64,000 nt of DNA from Acidobacteriota bacterium (GTDB lineage: Bacteria; Acidobacteriota; Vicinamibacteria; Vicinamibacterales; UBA8438). The notes beneath the pieces were generated by a model. That model searched no databases. It saw nothing but the letters and a program-made list of their open reading frames with translations, and had not been told where the DNA came from. The stretch spans positions 1-64,000 of the forward strand of contig WTFV01000100.1 of the NCBI GenBank assembly GCA_011523845.1, written 5' to 3'. Shown here one piece after another: positions 24,902 to 33,751 of this stretch (the first letter of the stretch is position 1; each line of letters opens with the position of its first letter). The position numbers and the translations under genes are program-made.

Positions 24902-27031
24902 TCAGTCGCGCAGCCGCGGGCTCGCGTACGCCCGCAGCAGCTTCTCCTGCGCGTTGATCCGCCGGGCGTGCGGCCTGCCGCGGACGGGCCGGTAGGAGCC
25001 GTCGGTCTGCAGCTCCATGGCGCGGTCGGTGTCGGCGAGCAGGGTCTGCAGGACGACGTCGTGCAGGTGGGTGCGCAGCTCGGGGTCGCGGATGTGGCAC
25101 AGCGCCTCGACCCGGCGGTCGAGGTTGCGCTCCATCAGGTCGGCGCTGCCGATGAGCAGCTCGGGCCGGCCGTCGTTGGCGAAGTGGTAGAGCCGCGAGT
25201 GCTCCAGGAATCTCCCGACGACGGAGCGTACGCGGATGGTGTCGCTGATGCCGGGGATGCCGGGCCGCAGGCAGCAGACGCCGCGGACGATCATGTCTAT
25301 CGGCACCCCGGCCTGTGACGCCCGGTACAGAACGCGGATCATGTCCGGGTCGGCCACCGAGTTGTTCTTGACGATGATGCCGGCCCGGCGCCCGGCGCGC
25401 GCGTGCTCGGCCTCGCGCTCGACCAGCCGGGTGAACGCGCGGCGCAGGTGGTGGGGCGCGACGAGGAGCTCCTCGTAGTCCTCCTTGCCGGAGTATCCCG
25501 TCAGGTAGTTGAAGACCTCGGTCACCTCGTCGAGCACCGCCGGCCGCGCCGTGAACAGGCCGAAGTCGGTGTAGACCTGCGACGTGACGCGATTGTAGTT
25601 GCCGGTCCCGACGTGCACGTAGCGGACGATGCCGTCGTGCTCCTGGCGCACGACCAGACAGAGCTTGCAGTGCGTCTTCAGGTTGAGCAGCCCGTAGACG
25701 ACGTGGATGCCGGCCGCCTCCAGCCGGTGCGCCCACTCGATGTTGTTGCGCTCGTCGAAGCGCGCCTTCAGCTCCACCAGCACCGCCACCTGCTTGCCGG
25801 CGTCGGCGGCCTGAATCAGCAGGTCGAGGAGCGGCGAGTTCGGGCCGATGCGGTAGAGGGTGATCTTGATCGCGATCACGTGGGCGTCGTTGACCGCCGC
25901 GCGCAGGAACGACTCGACCGCCGAGAACGACTCGAACGGATGGTGGACCAGCCGGTCGCGCTCCTGGACGGCGTTGAAGATCGCCTCGCCGCCCTCGTCG
26001 GGCCAGAGGGCGCGCGGCGAGAAGGGCTTGTCCTTGAGCTGCGGGTGGTGCAGCTTCGCCAGCGCGCTCCAGTCGCCGTAGCCCATCCGTCCGGCGGTGC
26101 GGACCACGACGTCCTCCTCGATCTCGAAGTTCTCGATGAGGATGTTGAGCACGCGGGCGGGCATCGACGCTTCGACCAGGAGCTGCGACAGGTCGCCGTA
26201 GCGGAGCTCCTTCAGGGTCCGGTCGACCGATTCGAGCAGGTCGTCCGCCTCGTCCTCCTGGATCACCATGTCGGTGTCGCGGATGATCCGGAAGAGGTGC
26301 GTCTCGCGCACCGCGACGCCCGGAAACAGGCTCGCGACGTTCACCTTGACCACGTCCTCGAGCAACGCGAACGAATCGCCCGGCTCGCCGACGATCGACG
26401 CCGGAATCGGGATGAAGCGCGCCAGCACGTCCGGCAGCTTGACGCGGGCGAACCGCGTGCGGCCGTCCTGCTCGACGACCACCGCGAGGTTCATGCTCAG
26501 GTTCGAGATGAACGGAAACGGATGCCCGGGGTCGAAGGCGAGCGGCGTGAGCACCGGGTGGATGTTGCGGCGGTAGTGGTCGTGCAGGTACCCCTCCACC
26601 GCCGGCGTGTAGTCCGCCGGGTCGAGGATCCGGATGCGGCGCGCGGCGAGCAGCGGCCGCAGGACGTCGGACCAGCAGCGCTCCACGTCGTCCATCATCC
26701 GCTTGGCCCGCACGCGGATGGCGTCGAGCTGCTGCTCGGTGGACATGCCGTCCGGCGACAGCGCCTCGCTCTCGGTGCGGAACTTGCGCAGCAGCGTCGC
26801 CACCCGGACCATGAAGAACTCGTCGAGGTTGGTCGAGACGATGGAGAGGAACTTGACCCGCTCGAGCAGCGGGTGACGCTCGTCCTGGGCCTGCAGCAGG
26901 ACCCGCTGGTTGAACTCCAGCCAGCTCAGCTCGCGATTGATGTACAGTGCCGGGTTCTCGAGGTCGGCGGGGTCGGGTCCCGCGTCGGTACGCGCGGGGG
27001 TCGCCGTAGTGATGTCTATCGGACTCGCCAT
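24902..27031 (-). CDS. ppk1: Polyphosphate kinase 1
   Basis: A 709-residue protein covering the N, head and both C domains of PPK1. It opens with YINRELSWLEFNQRVLLQAQDERHPLLERVKFLSI and continues with LDEFFMVRVATLL. The autophosphorylated histidine lies in YVHVGTGNYNRVTSQVYTDFGL. The second conserved segment, YHFANDGRPELLIGSADLMERNLDRRVE, carries the ATP-contacting residues. It polymerises inorganic polyphosphate from ATP reversibly. It is transcribed away from parDE, sharing a 65-bp promoter region. Confidence 0.96.
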   Translation of the reverse strand: MASPIDITTATPARTDAGPDPADLENPALYINRELSWLEFNQRVLLQAQDERHPLLERVKFLSIVSTNLDEFFMVRVATLLRKFRTESEALSPDGMSTEQQLDAIRVRAKRMMDDVERCWSDVLRPLLAARRIRILDPADYTPAVEGYLHDHYRRNIHPVLTPLAFDPGHPFPFISNLSMNLAVVVEQDGRTRFARVKLPDVLARFIPIPASIVGEPGDSFALLEDVVKVNVASLFPGVAVRETHLFRIIRDTDMVIQEDEADDLLESVDRTLKELRYGDLSQLLVEASMPARVLNILIENFEIEEDVVVRTAGRMGYGDWSALAKLHHPQLKDKPFSPRALWPDEGGEAIFNAVQERDRLVHHPFESFSAVESFLRAAVNDAHVIAIKITLYRIGPNSPLLDLLIQAADAGKQVAVLVELKARFDERNNIEWAHRLEAAGIHVVYGLLNLKTHCKLCLVVRQEHDGIVRYVHVGTGNYNRVTSQVYTDFGLFTARPAVLDEVTEVFNYLTGYSGKEDYEELLVAPHHLRRAFTRLVEREAEHARAGRRAGIIVKNNSVADPDMIRVLYRASQAGVPIDMIVRGVCCLRPGIPGISDTIRVRSVVGRFLEHSRLYHFANDGRPELLIGSADLMERNLDRRVEALCHIRDPELRTHLHDVVLQTLLADTDRAMELQTDGSYRPVRGRPHARRINAQEKLLRAYASPRLRD

Positions 27032-27067
27032 GGGCGAACGGAAAAGCCCATCATAGCAGTGTTGCGG

Positions 27068-27090
27068 ACGGTACCACCATGTGATACCGT
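27068..27090. promoter_or_regulatory. Palindromic operator candidate of parDE
   Basis: ACGGTA at 27068 and TACCGT at 27085 form inverted arms, and inside them CAC and GTG pair again with one mismatch on each side, giving a 23-bp near-perfect palindrome. It ends six bases before the ParD-type start codon. ParD proteins repress their own operon at symmetric sites, so this is a good operator candidate. Confidence 0.55.
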
Positions 27091-27096
27091 CGCGGC

Positions 27097-27381
27097 ATGA
27101 CCGTCAAGTCGGCCGTTTCGTTCATCGACGAGCACCACGCCTTCGCCAGGGCGGCGGTGGAGCGGGGCGAATTCGCGTCGGTCAGCGCGGTAGTTGCCGC
27201 CGGCATCCAGCGCTTGCGAGACGAGGACGCCGAGCGCACGGCCATGTTGGGGGCCATGGCCGACGAGATCCGCCGGCGGGCGGAAACGCCCGACGAGGAG
27301 TTCGTCGAGCACGATCCGGGAGACTTCGAGAGGATTCTCGACCGGGTACTGGCGGCGCGCGGCGAGGATGGCTCGCTTTAG
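27097..27381 (+). CDS. parD: ParD-type antitoxin
   Basis: A 94-residue protein with the ParD/CC2985 pattern: MTVKSAVSFIDEHHAFARAAVERGEFASVSAVVAAGIQRL is a ribbon-helix-helix domain, followed by an acidic toxin-wrapping tail (MADEIRRRAETPDEEFVEHDPGDFERILDRVL). The gene overlaps the following toxin by 14 bp. It sits directly behind a palindrome that is probably its operator. Confidence 0.8.
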   Translation: MTVKSAVSFIDEHHAFARAAVERGEFASVSAVVAAGIQRLRDEDAERTAMLGAMADEIRRRAETPDEEFVEHDPGDFERILDRVLAARGEDGSL

Positions 27382-27691
27382 GGTTGTTCGGCACCCGCTC
27401 GTCGACCGGGATATCGCTCGAGTCGCGACCTTCCTGCTCCAGCGGATGACGCCTCGATCCGTCGCCCGAAAGCTGGCCGCGCTGGATGCCGATGTGAACG
27501 CTCTGGGAGAGAACCCCTACCGTGGCACCGAGCGCAACGGGATCCTGTCCGGCCTGCGCGCCATTCCAAGCGCGGGGAAGGGCATAATCGCCTTCGAGGT
27601 TCGAGAAGACACCCGTACGGTGCGCGTTCTTTCCATCTCGTGGGGCGGCGCGGACTGGATGGGTATGATCGCGAGGCGCAGCCGCTCATGA
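27368..27691 (+). CDS. parE: ParE/RelE-type toxin
   Basis: A 107-residue protein: FRVVRHPLVDRDIARVATFLL opens as in ParE-family proteins, with LAALDADVNALGENPYRGTE in the middle and ILSGLRAIPSAGKGIIAFEV then VRVLSISWGGADWMGMI at the end. ParE toxins poison DNA gyrase; RelE relatives cleave mRNA on the ribosome. The sequence is closer to ParE in outline, but target assignment is not certain. Its stop overlaps the start of the SLC13 transporter by 4 bp. Confidence 0.78.
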   Translation: MARFRVVRHPLVDRDIARVATFLLQRMTPRSVARKLAALDADVNALGENPYRGTERNGILSGLRAIPSAGKGIIAFEVREDTRTVRVLSISWGGADWMGMIARRSRS

Positions 27692-29166
27692 CTTCCACCC
27701 CCACGGCGAGCCTGGCCAGCTCCGAGCGCGGCCGGGCGCTGACGATTCTCGCCGCCATCCTCATAATGCTGCTGGTCGACTGGCTGCCGGAGCCGGCGCC
27801 GCTCGAGCGCGCCGGGGACGTCATCGCCCTGACCCCGGACGGCAAGGCGTGCCTGGCGATTCTCGCCTTCGCCATCACGCTGTGGGTGACCGAGGCGATC
27901 CCGTTCGCGGTCACCGCGCTCTTCGTCCTGTTGCTGGTGCCGATCTTCGGCATCGCCGACTATGCGACCACGGTCCGCGCCGGCTTCGGCAACCCGCTGA
28001 TCACGTTCTTCGTCGGCGTGCTCTTCCTCTCCACCGGCTTCACGCGCTCGGGTCTCGGCACGCGGCTGGTGCTGCACATGCTGCGCATCGTCGGCACCCG
28101 CACCGACCGGGTGCTGCTCGGCTTCCTGGTGATCGGCGCGCTGCTGTCGATGTGGATCACCGACATGGCGGTAGCCGCGGTGCTGCTGCCGCTCGGCGTC
28201 GGGGTGCTGAAGGACGCGGGCCTGCGGCCGCTGCAGAGCAGCTACGGGCGGGCGCTGATGATCTCCTGCGCCTTCGGCCCCCTGATCGGCGGCATCGGCA
28301 CCCCGGCCGGCGCCGGCGCGAACCTGGCCGCGGTCGGCTACCTGCGCGAGCTGGCCGGGGTGGAGGTCTCGTTCGCGCGCTGGATGGCGTTCGGGCTCCC
28401 GTCGGCGCTGCTCATGATCCCGGTCTGCTGGCGGATCCTGCTGCGCGCGTTTCCGCCGGAGATCGACCATCTGCCGATGGAGCGGAAGGAGATCGACGAC
28501 CGCATCGCGGCGCTAGGCCGTCCGACCCGCCTGGAGATCTGGACCGTCGCCGTCTTCGCGGGGACGATCACGACATGGCTGACGACGCCGCTGCTGGCGC
28601 AGTGGAGCGGCGGCCTCATCGATCCGCCGACGCAGGCGGTGGCGCTCGGCGGCGGCCTGCTGCTGTTCCTGCCGGGGCTGCGGGTGCTCGTGTGGAAGGA
28701 GGCCCAGCGCGACATGGACTGGGGCGGCGTCGTCCTGATCGTCGCCGGCCTGTCGCTCGGCGTGATGGTGTTCGAGACCGGGGCGGCGCGCTGGCTGGCG
28801 CAGGTGATGCTGGGGCGGCTGGCCGACGTGCCCGGCGTGCTGCAGCCGTTCGTCATCGTGCTGGTGGTGGCGGCGCTGCACATGCTGTTCTCGAGCAACA
28901 CGGTCACCGGCGCGATCATCATGCCGATCCTGATCGCCCTCGCGCAGGACCTCGGCCTCGACGTCTGGACCATCGCGGCGCCGGCCGCGTTCACGTCGAC
29001 GCTCGCCTTCATCCTGGTGACGGAGAGCCCGACCAACGTGCTGCCGTACTCGGCCGGCTACTTCTCGATCCGCGACATGGCGAAGGTCGGCATCGTGATG
29101 ACGTTCGGGGCGGCGGCCTGCGTCACCATCGCCATCGTGGCCGTGCGGGCCCTCGGCGGCGGGTAG
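27688..29166 (+). CDS. SLC13/DASS-family sodium-anion symporter
   Basis: A 492-residue polytopic transporter with about 11-12 helices. Family landmarks are WVTEAIPFAVTALFVLLLVPIFGI, FFVGVLFLSTGFTRSGLGTRL, and SMWITDMAVAAVLLPLGVG, the first sodium-site hairpin with the Ser/Asn-Thr-like motif replaced by ITDM. The second hairpin motif is SSNTVTGAIIMPILIALAQDLGL, and TESPTNVLPYSAGYFSIRDM follows. It should import dicarboxylates, sulfate or similar anions with sodium. The start codon overlaps parE (ATGA) and the stop is 6 bp before an ADOP permease, so the genes form one transcription unit. Confidence 0.85.
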   Translation: MTSTPTASLASSERGRALTILAAILIMLLVDWLPEPAPLERAGDVIALTPDGKACLAILAFAITLWVTEAIPFAVTALFVLLLVPIFGIADYATTVRAGFGNPLITFFVGVLFLSTGFTRSGLGTRLVLHMLRIVGTRTDRVLLGFLVIGALLSMWITDMAVAAVLLPLGVGVLKDAGLRPLQSSYGRALMISCAFGPLIGGIGTPAGAGANLAAVGYLRELAGVEVSFARWMAFGLPSALLMIPVCWRILLRAFPPEIDHLPMERKEIDDRIAALGRPTRLEIWTVAVFAGTITTWLTTPLLAQWSGGLIDPPTQAVALGGGLLLFLPGLRVLVWKEAQRDMDWGGVVLIVAGLSLGVMVFETGAARWLAQVMLGRLADVPGVLQPFVIVLVVAALHMLFSSNTVTGAIIMPILIALAQDLGLDVWTIAAPAAFTSTLAFILVTESPTNVLPYSAGYFSIRDMAKVGIVMTFGAAACVTIAIVAVRALGGG

Positions 29167-29172
29167 ATCCCC

Positions 29173-31620
29173 ATGCTGGAAACACTGATTCGCGACGTGC
29201 GCTACGGCCTGCGCTCGCTGCTGCGGTCGCCGGGCTACGCCCTGATGGTGGTGCTGACCCTCGGGCTCGGCATCGGCGCCAACACCGCCATCTTCAGCCT
29301 GGTCAACGGCGTCCTGCTGCGGCCGCTGCCGTACGCCGACGGGCACGAGCTGGTGCTCGCCCGCCAGCAGGCGGCGCGGGCCGGGTCGGCGAACATCCCC
29401 TTCTCGGTCAAGGAAATCGGCGACTACCGCGAGCAGCTCGGGACGCTCGACGGCTTCGTCGAGTACCACGGCATGTCGTTCACCCTCCTCAACCGCGGCG
29501 AGCCGGACCGCGTGCTGACCGGGGTGGTGTCGGCCAACTTCTTCGACGTGCTCGGGGTGCAGCCGCTTCACGGCCGGACGTTCCGCGACGGCGACGACGA
29601 TCTCGGCGCCGAGGCCGTGCTGGTGCTCAGCTACCCGTACTGGCGGCAGCGCTTCGGCGGCGACCCCGACATCGTCGGGCAGGTCTTCGAGATGAACGAC
29701 CGGCCGCATACCGTCGTCGGCGTCCTGCCCCCGGTGCCGCAGTACCCGCGGGAGAACGACGTCTACATGCCGACGTCGGCCTGTCCGTTCCGAGCCCGCG
29801 CCGAGGCCCGCATGGAGGAGGACCGCACCGCCTTCCGCGGCATGACCGCCTTCGGCCGGCTCGCGCCGGGCGTCGGCGTCGACCGCTTCGGGGCGGAGCT
29901 GGCCACGGTGGCGGCCCGGCTGCAGGGTGACTTTCCGGAGACGTATCCGGCCGATTCGGGCTACACGGCCGTCACCCTGCCGCTGGCCGACAAGCTGACG
30001 CGCGAGGCCCGTCCCACGCTGCTGATCCTGCTGGTCACGACCGTGCTCGTGCTGTTGATCGCATGCGCGAATGTCGCGAATCTCACGCTGGCGCGGATGA
30101 GCCGCCGCGAGCGCGAACTCGCCCTCAGGTCGGCACTCGGCGCGGGCCGCGCACGCCTGCTGCGGCAGTTGGTGACGGAGGCGAGCCTGCTGGCGATTGC
30201 CGCCGGAGGGTTCGGCCTGCTGGTGGCGTGGCTCAGCCTCGACCTGCTGGTCGCCTTCGCGGCGCTCTTCACGACCCGGACCACCGAGGTGGCCATCGAC
30301 GGCTGGGTGCTGGGGTTCACGCTCGGGCTGTCGCTGCTGACCGGGATCGTGTTCGGCAGCGCGCCGGCCCTGACCGGCCGCGGCGACGTGGCGGCGGCGC
30401 TGAAGGAGGCGGGGGCCCAGGCCACCGACACGCCCGCCCGGCGCCGCGTGCGCGGCCTGCTGACCGCCTCGCAGGTCGCGGCCGCGTTCGTGCTGCTGAT
30501 CGCCACCGGATTGCTGCTGACCAGCTTCTACCGGCTGCAGCAGGTGGATACCGGGTTCAATCCGGAGAACGTGCTGACCGCGGAGGTCTTTCCGAACTGG
30601 TCGAAGTACACGACGGCGGAGAGCCGGCGACAGCTCTTCACCGACGTCCTCCAGCGTCTCCAGAACCGGCCCGGACTCACCGCGGCGGCGGTCGCCAACG
30701 GCTTTCCGATGGCGAGCGAGGTGGGCCAGCAGCAGCGGTTCGCCATCGAGGGACGGACCTACGAGGACCCGGACCTGCGCCCCGAGCTGGAGACGCGCGT
30801 CGTCAGCCCGGACTACTTCGCGACGGTCGGCGTGCCGCTGCTGGCCGGCCGGACGTTCACCCGGCTCGACGACGCGGAGACCACCCCGGTGGCGGTCGTC
30901 AGCCGGTCGCTGGCCGAGCGCCACTGGCGGGACGGGCAGAGTCCCCTCGAACAGCGCATCACCCTGAACGACGGCGAGACCTGGCTCACCATCGTCGGCA
31001 TCGCCGGCGACGTGCGCGACCACGGGCTCGACCGCGAGCCGCCGGACCAGCTCTACCGGCCGTTCCTGCAGGGTGCCGGATCGCCCACCCGCGTGCTGGT
31101 GCGGGCGCGCGCGGACGCTCTGGCCCTCAGCGGGCAGGTGCGCGACGCGGTCCACGCCGTCGATCCCGAGCAGCCGGTGGAGAACTTCCGGACGCTGGCC
31201 GAGACCCGCGCCGGCACGACCGCGCCGCGCCGGCTGTCGGTCGTCCTCCTGGGGCTCTTCGCGGCGCTGGCCCTGGTCATCACCGTAACCGGCATCGCCG
31301 CGGTCATCGCCACCTCGGTGAATCACCGGACCCGCGAGTTCGGGCTGCGGCTGGCCCTCGGCGCCGAGCGCACGTCGATCCTGGCGATGGTCCTGCGCCA
31401 GGGGCTGGCCCTCGTGCTGGCCGGGCTGGCCCTCGGCGCGGCCGCCGCCGTCGCGCTCTCGCGCTCGTTGTCCAGCTTCCTCTTCGAGACCGCGCCGACC
31501 GATGCCGGCGTCTTCGTGCTGGTGTCGCTCGTCTTCGTGGCCACCGGCCTCGCCGCCTGCTACCTGCCGGCGCGCCGGGCCATGGGCGTCGACCCGCTCG
31601 TGGCGCTGCGGGACGAGTAG
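29173..31620 (+). CDS. ADOP-type FtsX/MacB ABC transporter permease, intact
   Basis: An 815-residue protein with two FtsX modules. Module one has RDVRYGLRSLLRSPGYALMVVLTLGLGIGANTAIFSLVNGVLLRPLP, then a MacB-type periplasmic domain (about residues 60-270), then a three-helix core (ILLVTTVLVLLIACANVANLTLARMSRRERELALRSALGA). A second copy (GLLTASQVAAAFVLLIATGLLLTSFYRLQQVDTGFNPENVL) has its own periplasmic domain and a final core ending YLPARRAMGVDPLVALRDE. The short helical N-terminal extension of many ADOPs is absent. No ATPase gene is nearby, as usual for orphan ADOPs. It is the only undamaged one of three in the window. Confidence 0.9.
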   Translation: MLETLIRDVRYGLRSLLRSPGYALMVVLTLGLGIGANTAIFSLVNGVLLRPLPYADGHELVLARQQAARAGSANIPFSVKEIGDYREQLGTLDGFVEYHGMSFTLLNRGEPDRVLTGVVSANFFDVLGVQPLHGRTFRDGDDDLGAEAVLVLSYPYWRQRFGGDPDIVGQVFEMNDRPHTVVGVLPPVPQYPRENDVYMPTSACPFRARAEARMEEDRTAFRGMTAFGRLAPGVGVDRFGAELATVAARLQGDFPETYPADSGYTAVTLPLADKLTREARPTLLILLVTTVLVLLIACANVANLTLARMSRRERELALRSALGAGRARLLRQLVTEASLLAIAAGGFGLLVAWLSLDLLVAFAALFTTRTTEVAIDGWVLGFTLGLSLLTGIVFGSAPALTGRGDVAAALKEAGAQATDTPARRRVRGLLTASQVAAAFVLLIATGLLLTSFYRLQQVDTGFNPENVLTAEVFPNWSKYTTAESRRQLFTDVLQRLQNRPGLTAAAVANGFPMASEVGQQQRFAIEGRTYEDPDLRPELETRVVSPDYFATVGVPLLAGRTFTRLDDAETTPVAVVSRSLAERHWRDGQSPLEQRITLNDGETWLTIVGIAGDVRDHGLDREPPDQLYRPFLQGAGSPTRVLVRARADALALSGQVRDAVHAVDPEQPVENFRTLAETRAGTTAPRRLSVVLLGLFAALALVITVTGIAAVIATSVNHRTREFGLRLALGAERTSILAMVLRQGLALVLAGLALGAAAAVALSRSLSSFLFETAPTDAGVFVLVSLVFVATGLAACYLPARRAMGVDPLVALRDE

Positions 31621-31692
31621 CGGAGCATCTACGGCAGGGGTACGGCAGGAAATGCCGGTCAGGGGACGTGATATTCTGACGTAAGGGTCCGG

Positions 31693-31926
31693 ATGTTCGA
31701 TACCCTCGCCGTAGCCCGCCGGCTCACCGACGCCGGCATCGACCGCGACCACGCCGACGCCTTGGCGGATGCCATCCGCGAAGCTGCCGAGCATGGCGAC
31801 CACGTGACGCCGGAGCTTTTGCGGGCGGAACTCTCCGCTCTGGAGACCCGGCTCATCAAGTGGATGGTGGGGACCGTAATCGCGGCGGTCGGAGCCACCG
31901 TCGCAATTCTGCGCCTGATCGGGTAG
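31693..31926 (+). CDS. Small coiled-coil membrane protein, DUF1640-like
   Basis: A 77-residue protein. FDTLAVARRLTDAGIDRDHADALADAIREAAE and VTPELLRAELSALETRLIKWMVG are the helical, coiled-coil pattern of DUF1640 (CCDC90/MCUR1-like) proteins. A single C-terminal membrane helix (VGTVIAAVGATVAILRLIG) follows. Bacterial members are short and of unknown role; some sit with transporters. It stands alone between the ADOP operon and an NHL-repeat gene. Confidence 0.7.
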   Translation: MFDTLAVARRLTDAGIDRDHADALADAIREAAEHGDHVTPELLRAELSALETRLIKWMVGTVIAAVGATVAILRLIG

Positions 31927-32033
31927 CGTTCACCAGCCGCCGACCGCGCTCGGCGCGTCCGTGCCATCATTGACTGCCAGGGCAGACGGGCTGTCCGAGT
32001 TGCGATCTCGCCTGAATCAGGCAAGAGGTACAG

Positions 32034-33140
32034 ATGACAACTACCCTTTGGAATGCCGTAATGCGTTTGCTCGTCGCGGCCTGCGTCGCGTTTCCCGTCG
32101 CCGCCGGCATCCTCGGCGCAGCCCCGGCCGCCGCGCAGGAGGCGCCCCGCTACGAGCTCGATCCCCTCTGGCCGAAACTGCCCTTCGGCGAACAGTGGCT
32201 CACCGGCGGCCTCGGCGGGATGTGCGTCGGCGGCGGGGACCGGATCTTCATCCTCAATCGCCAGAACGTCGTTCCGGCCGATCTCGACGGCGCGCGCCCG
32301 GCGCCGCCGATCATCGAGCTCGATGCCGAGGGCAACCTCGTGCGGGGCTGGGGCGACCCGGCGCTGATCGGCGACCGGCTGCACGACTGCCACGCGGGGA
32401 CCGACGGCAGCCTCTGGGTCGTCGCGGCCGGGACGGGGGTGGTGCAGAAGTACCCCGCCGACGGCGGCGAGTTGCTGCAGCAGATCGGAGAGACCGGGAA
32501 GTACGACTCCTCGGACGGCACCCGCGGGGGTGAACCGCTCAATTCCGACCGCGCGCAGTTCTTCCTTCCCGCCAGCCTCGACGTCGACGAGGAGACCGGC
32601 GACATCTACGTGGCCGACGGGGAGGTCGGCGGCGGCAACTACCGGATCGCGGTGCTCGACAGCGAGGGCAAGTTCCTTCGGCAGTGGCCCCTACACCGCT
32701 CCGAGGGCGAGGACGTCGTGCCGCTGCCGCACTGCCTGCGCGTCTCGAACGACGGCCTCGTCTACGTCTGCGACCGGAGGGCGGACCGCATCCAGGTCTA
32801 CGACCGGATGGGCAGGTTCGTCCGCAACATCGACCTGCCGTTCGACCCCGTGACCCCGCGCGACGCCAGCCGCACCGGCACCCGCGGGACCGCGGTGGTG
32901 CTGGCGTTCTCCCCCGACCCGGAGCAGCGCCTGCTGTTCGTCCTGAACCAGAACAGCGTGATGGTCGACGTGGTCGACCGGGAGAGCGGCGAGGTGCTGA
33001 CCAGCTTCGGGGGCGGCCCGGGACGCTACCGCGGGCAGTTCACCCTGCCGCACGGCATCGGTGTCGACTCCGCGGGCAACGTCTACGTGGCCGAGCAGGA
33101 GGGCCGGCGGATCCAGAAATTCGTGCCCGTCGCGCCGTGA
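32034..33140 (+). CDS. Secreted NHL-repeat beta-propeller protein
   Basis: A 368-residue exported protein with a signal peptide (VMRLLVAACVAFPVAAGILGAAPAAAQ). Repeated NHL-like blades follow: GDRIFILNRQN, ADGSLWVVAAGTGVVQKY-like, TGDIYVADGEV, DGLVYVCDRRADRIQVYDRMGRF and GNVYVAEQEGRRIQKF. The outline resembles the peptidylglycine alpha-hydroxylating lyase/SMP-30 propellers common in Acidobacteriota. The catalytic role is unclear; it may be an esterase-like or purely binding protein. An AGGTACAG region precedes the ATG. Confidence 0.78.
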   Translation: MTTTLWNAVMRLLVAACVAFPVAAGILGAAPAAAQEAPRYELDPLWPKLPFGEQWLTGGLGGMCVGGGDRIFILNRQNVVPADLDGARPAPPIIELDAEGNLVRGWGDPALIGDRLHDCHAGTDGSLWVVAAGTGVVQKYPADGGELLQQIGETGKYDSSDGTRGGEPLNSDRAQFFLPASLDVDEETGDIYVADGEVGGGNYRIAVLDSEGKFLRQWPLHRSEGEDVVPLPHCLRVSNDGLVYVCDRRADRIQVYDRMGRFVRNIDLPFDPVTPRDASRTGTRGTAVVLAFSPDPEQRLLFVLNQNSVMVDVVDRESGEVLTSFGGGPGRYRGQFTLPHGIGVDSAGNVYVAEQEGRRIQKFVPVAP

Positions 33141-33211
33141 CACGGATTTCAACCAGGCGTCAAATGTGAGGTGACCGTCCGCCACCGTGCGCACGCAAGG
33201 GACGGGAGGCA

Positions 33212-33601
33212 ATGGGCGTTACACACGTTACGGTCACCATCCGAAACCCCGCCGATCCGGCGAGGAGTTGGAAGGGGCCGTTTCTGGTCGATACCGGCGC
33301 GATCGATTCGCTGGTTCCCAGACCGCACCTGGAAGCCATCGGTCTGATGCCCCGGGCGCAGCGGGTGTACGAAACGGCCGACGGCCGTGAGGTCGCCATG
33401 GACGTCGCCACGGGGGAAATCGAGGTACTGGGCGAGTACACGGCCGGGCTCATCATCTTCGGCGACGCGGACGCCGAGCCGCTGCTGGGTGTCACGGCGC
33501 TGGAGTCCGCCGGCATCGAGGTCGACCCGCAGAACCAGCGGTTGAAGAAGCTGCCCGCGGTGCGGCTGAAGGGACTCCGCCCGGTACCTGCTCGACGATG
33601 A
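33212..33601 (+). CDS. Retropepsin-like clan AA aspartyl protease
   Basis: A 129-residue protein. FLVDTGAIDSLVPRPHLEAIGL carries the Asp-Thr-Gly catalytic triad of single-lobe aspartic proteases, and LLGVTALESAGIEVDPQNQRL is the second conserved hydrophobic segment of the clan AA family. Such bacterial proteins would act as homodimers. Substrates are unknown; some sit beside toxin-antitoxin or transposon genes. A GGGAGG ribosome-binding site precedes the ATG. It is followed by about 150 bp in which no gene was seen. Confidence 0.75.
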   Translation: MGVTHVTVTIRNPADPARSWKGPFLVDTGAIDSLVPRPHLEAIGLMPRAQRVYETADGREVAMDVATGEIEVLGEYTAGLIIFGDADAEPLLGVTALESAGIEVDPQNQRLKKLPAVRLKGLRPVPARR

Positions 33602-33751
33602 TCCGCACCCGGGGTCTTGCGTTGGCATCGGTGATGGAGCGGGCTCCTCCTCGATCTCCGCGGCGGTACGGCAACTCGCCGGGCGCCCCGGCTTCAAGCT
33701 GGCCGCGGTGACCCGCTGGACGGGCTTCGCGAGGCCCAGCAGCTCCCAGCC

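Noticed and set aside
22086..25736. 1,216-codon minus-strand frame
   Set aside because: Antisense shadow of the sulfatase-like gene that then runs off-frame across ppk1; no family content.
28513..31803. 1,096-codon minus-strand frame opposite the ADOP permease
   Set aside because: Compositional shadow with Arg/Gln/His repeats; the + strand encodes an intact permease with hallmark motifs.
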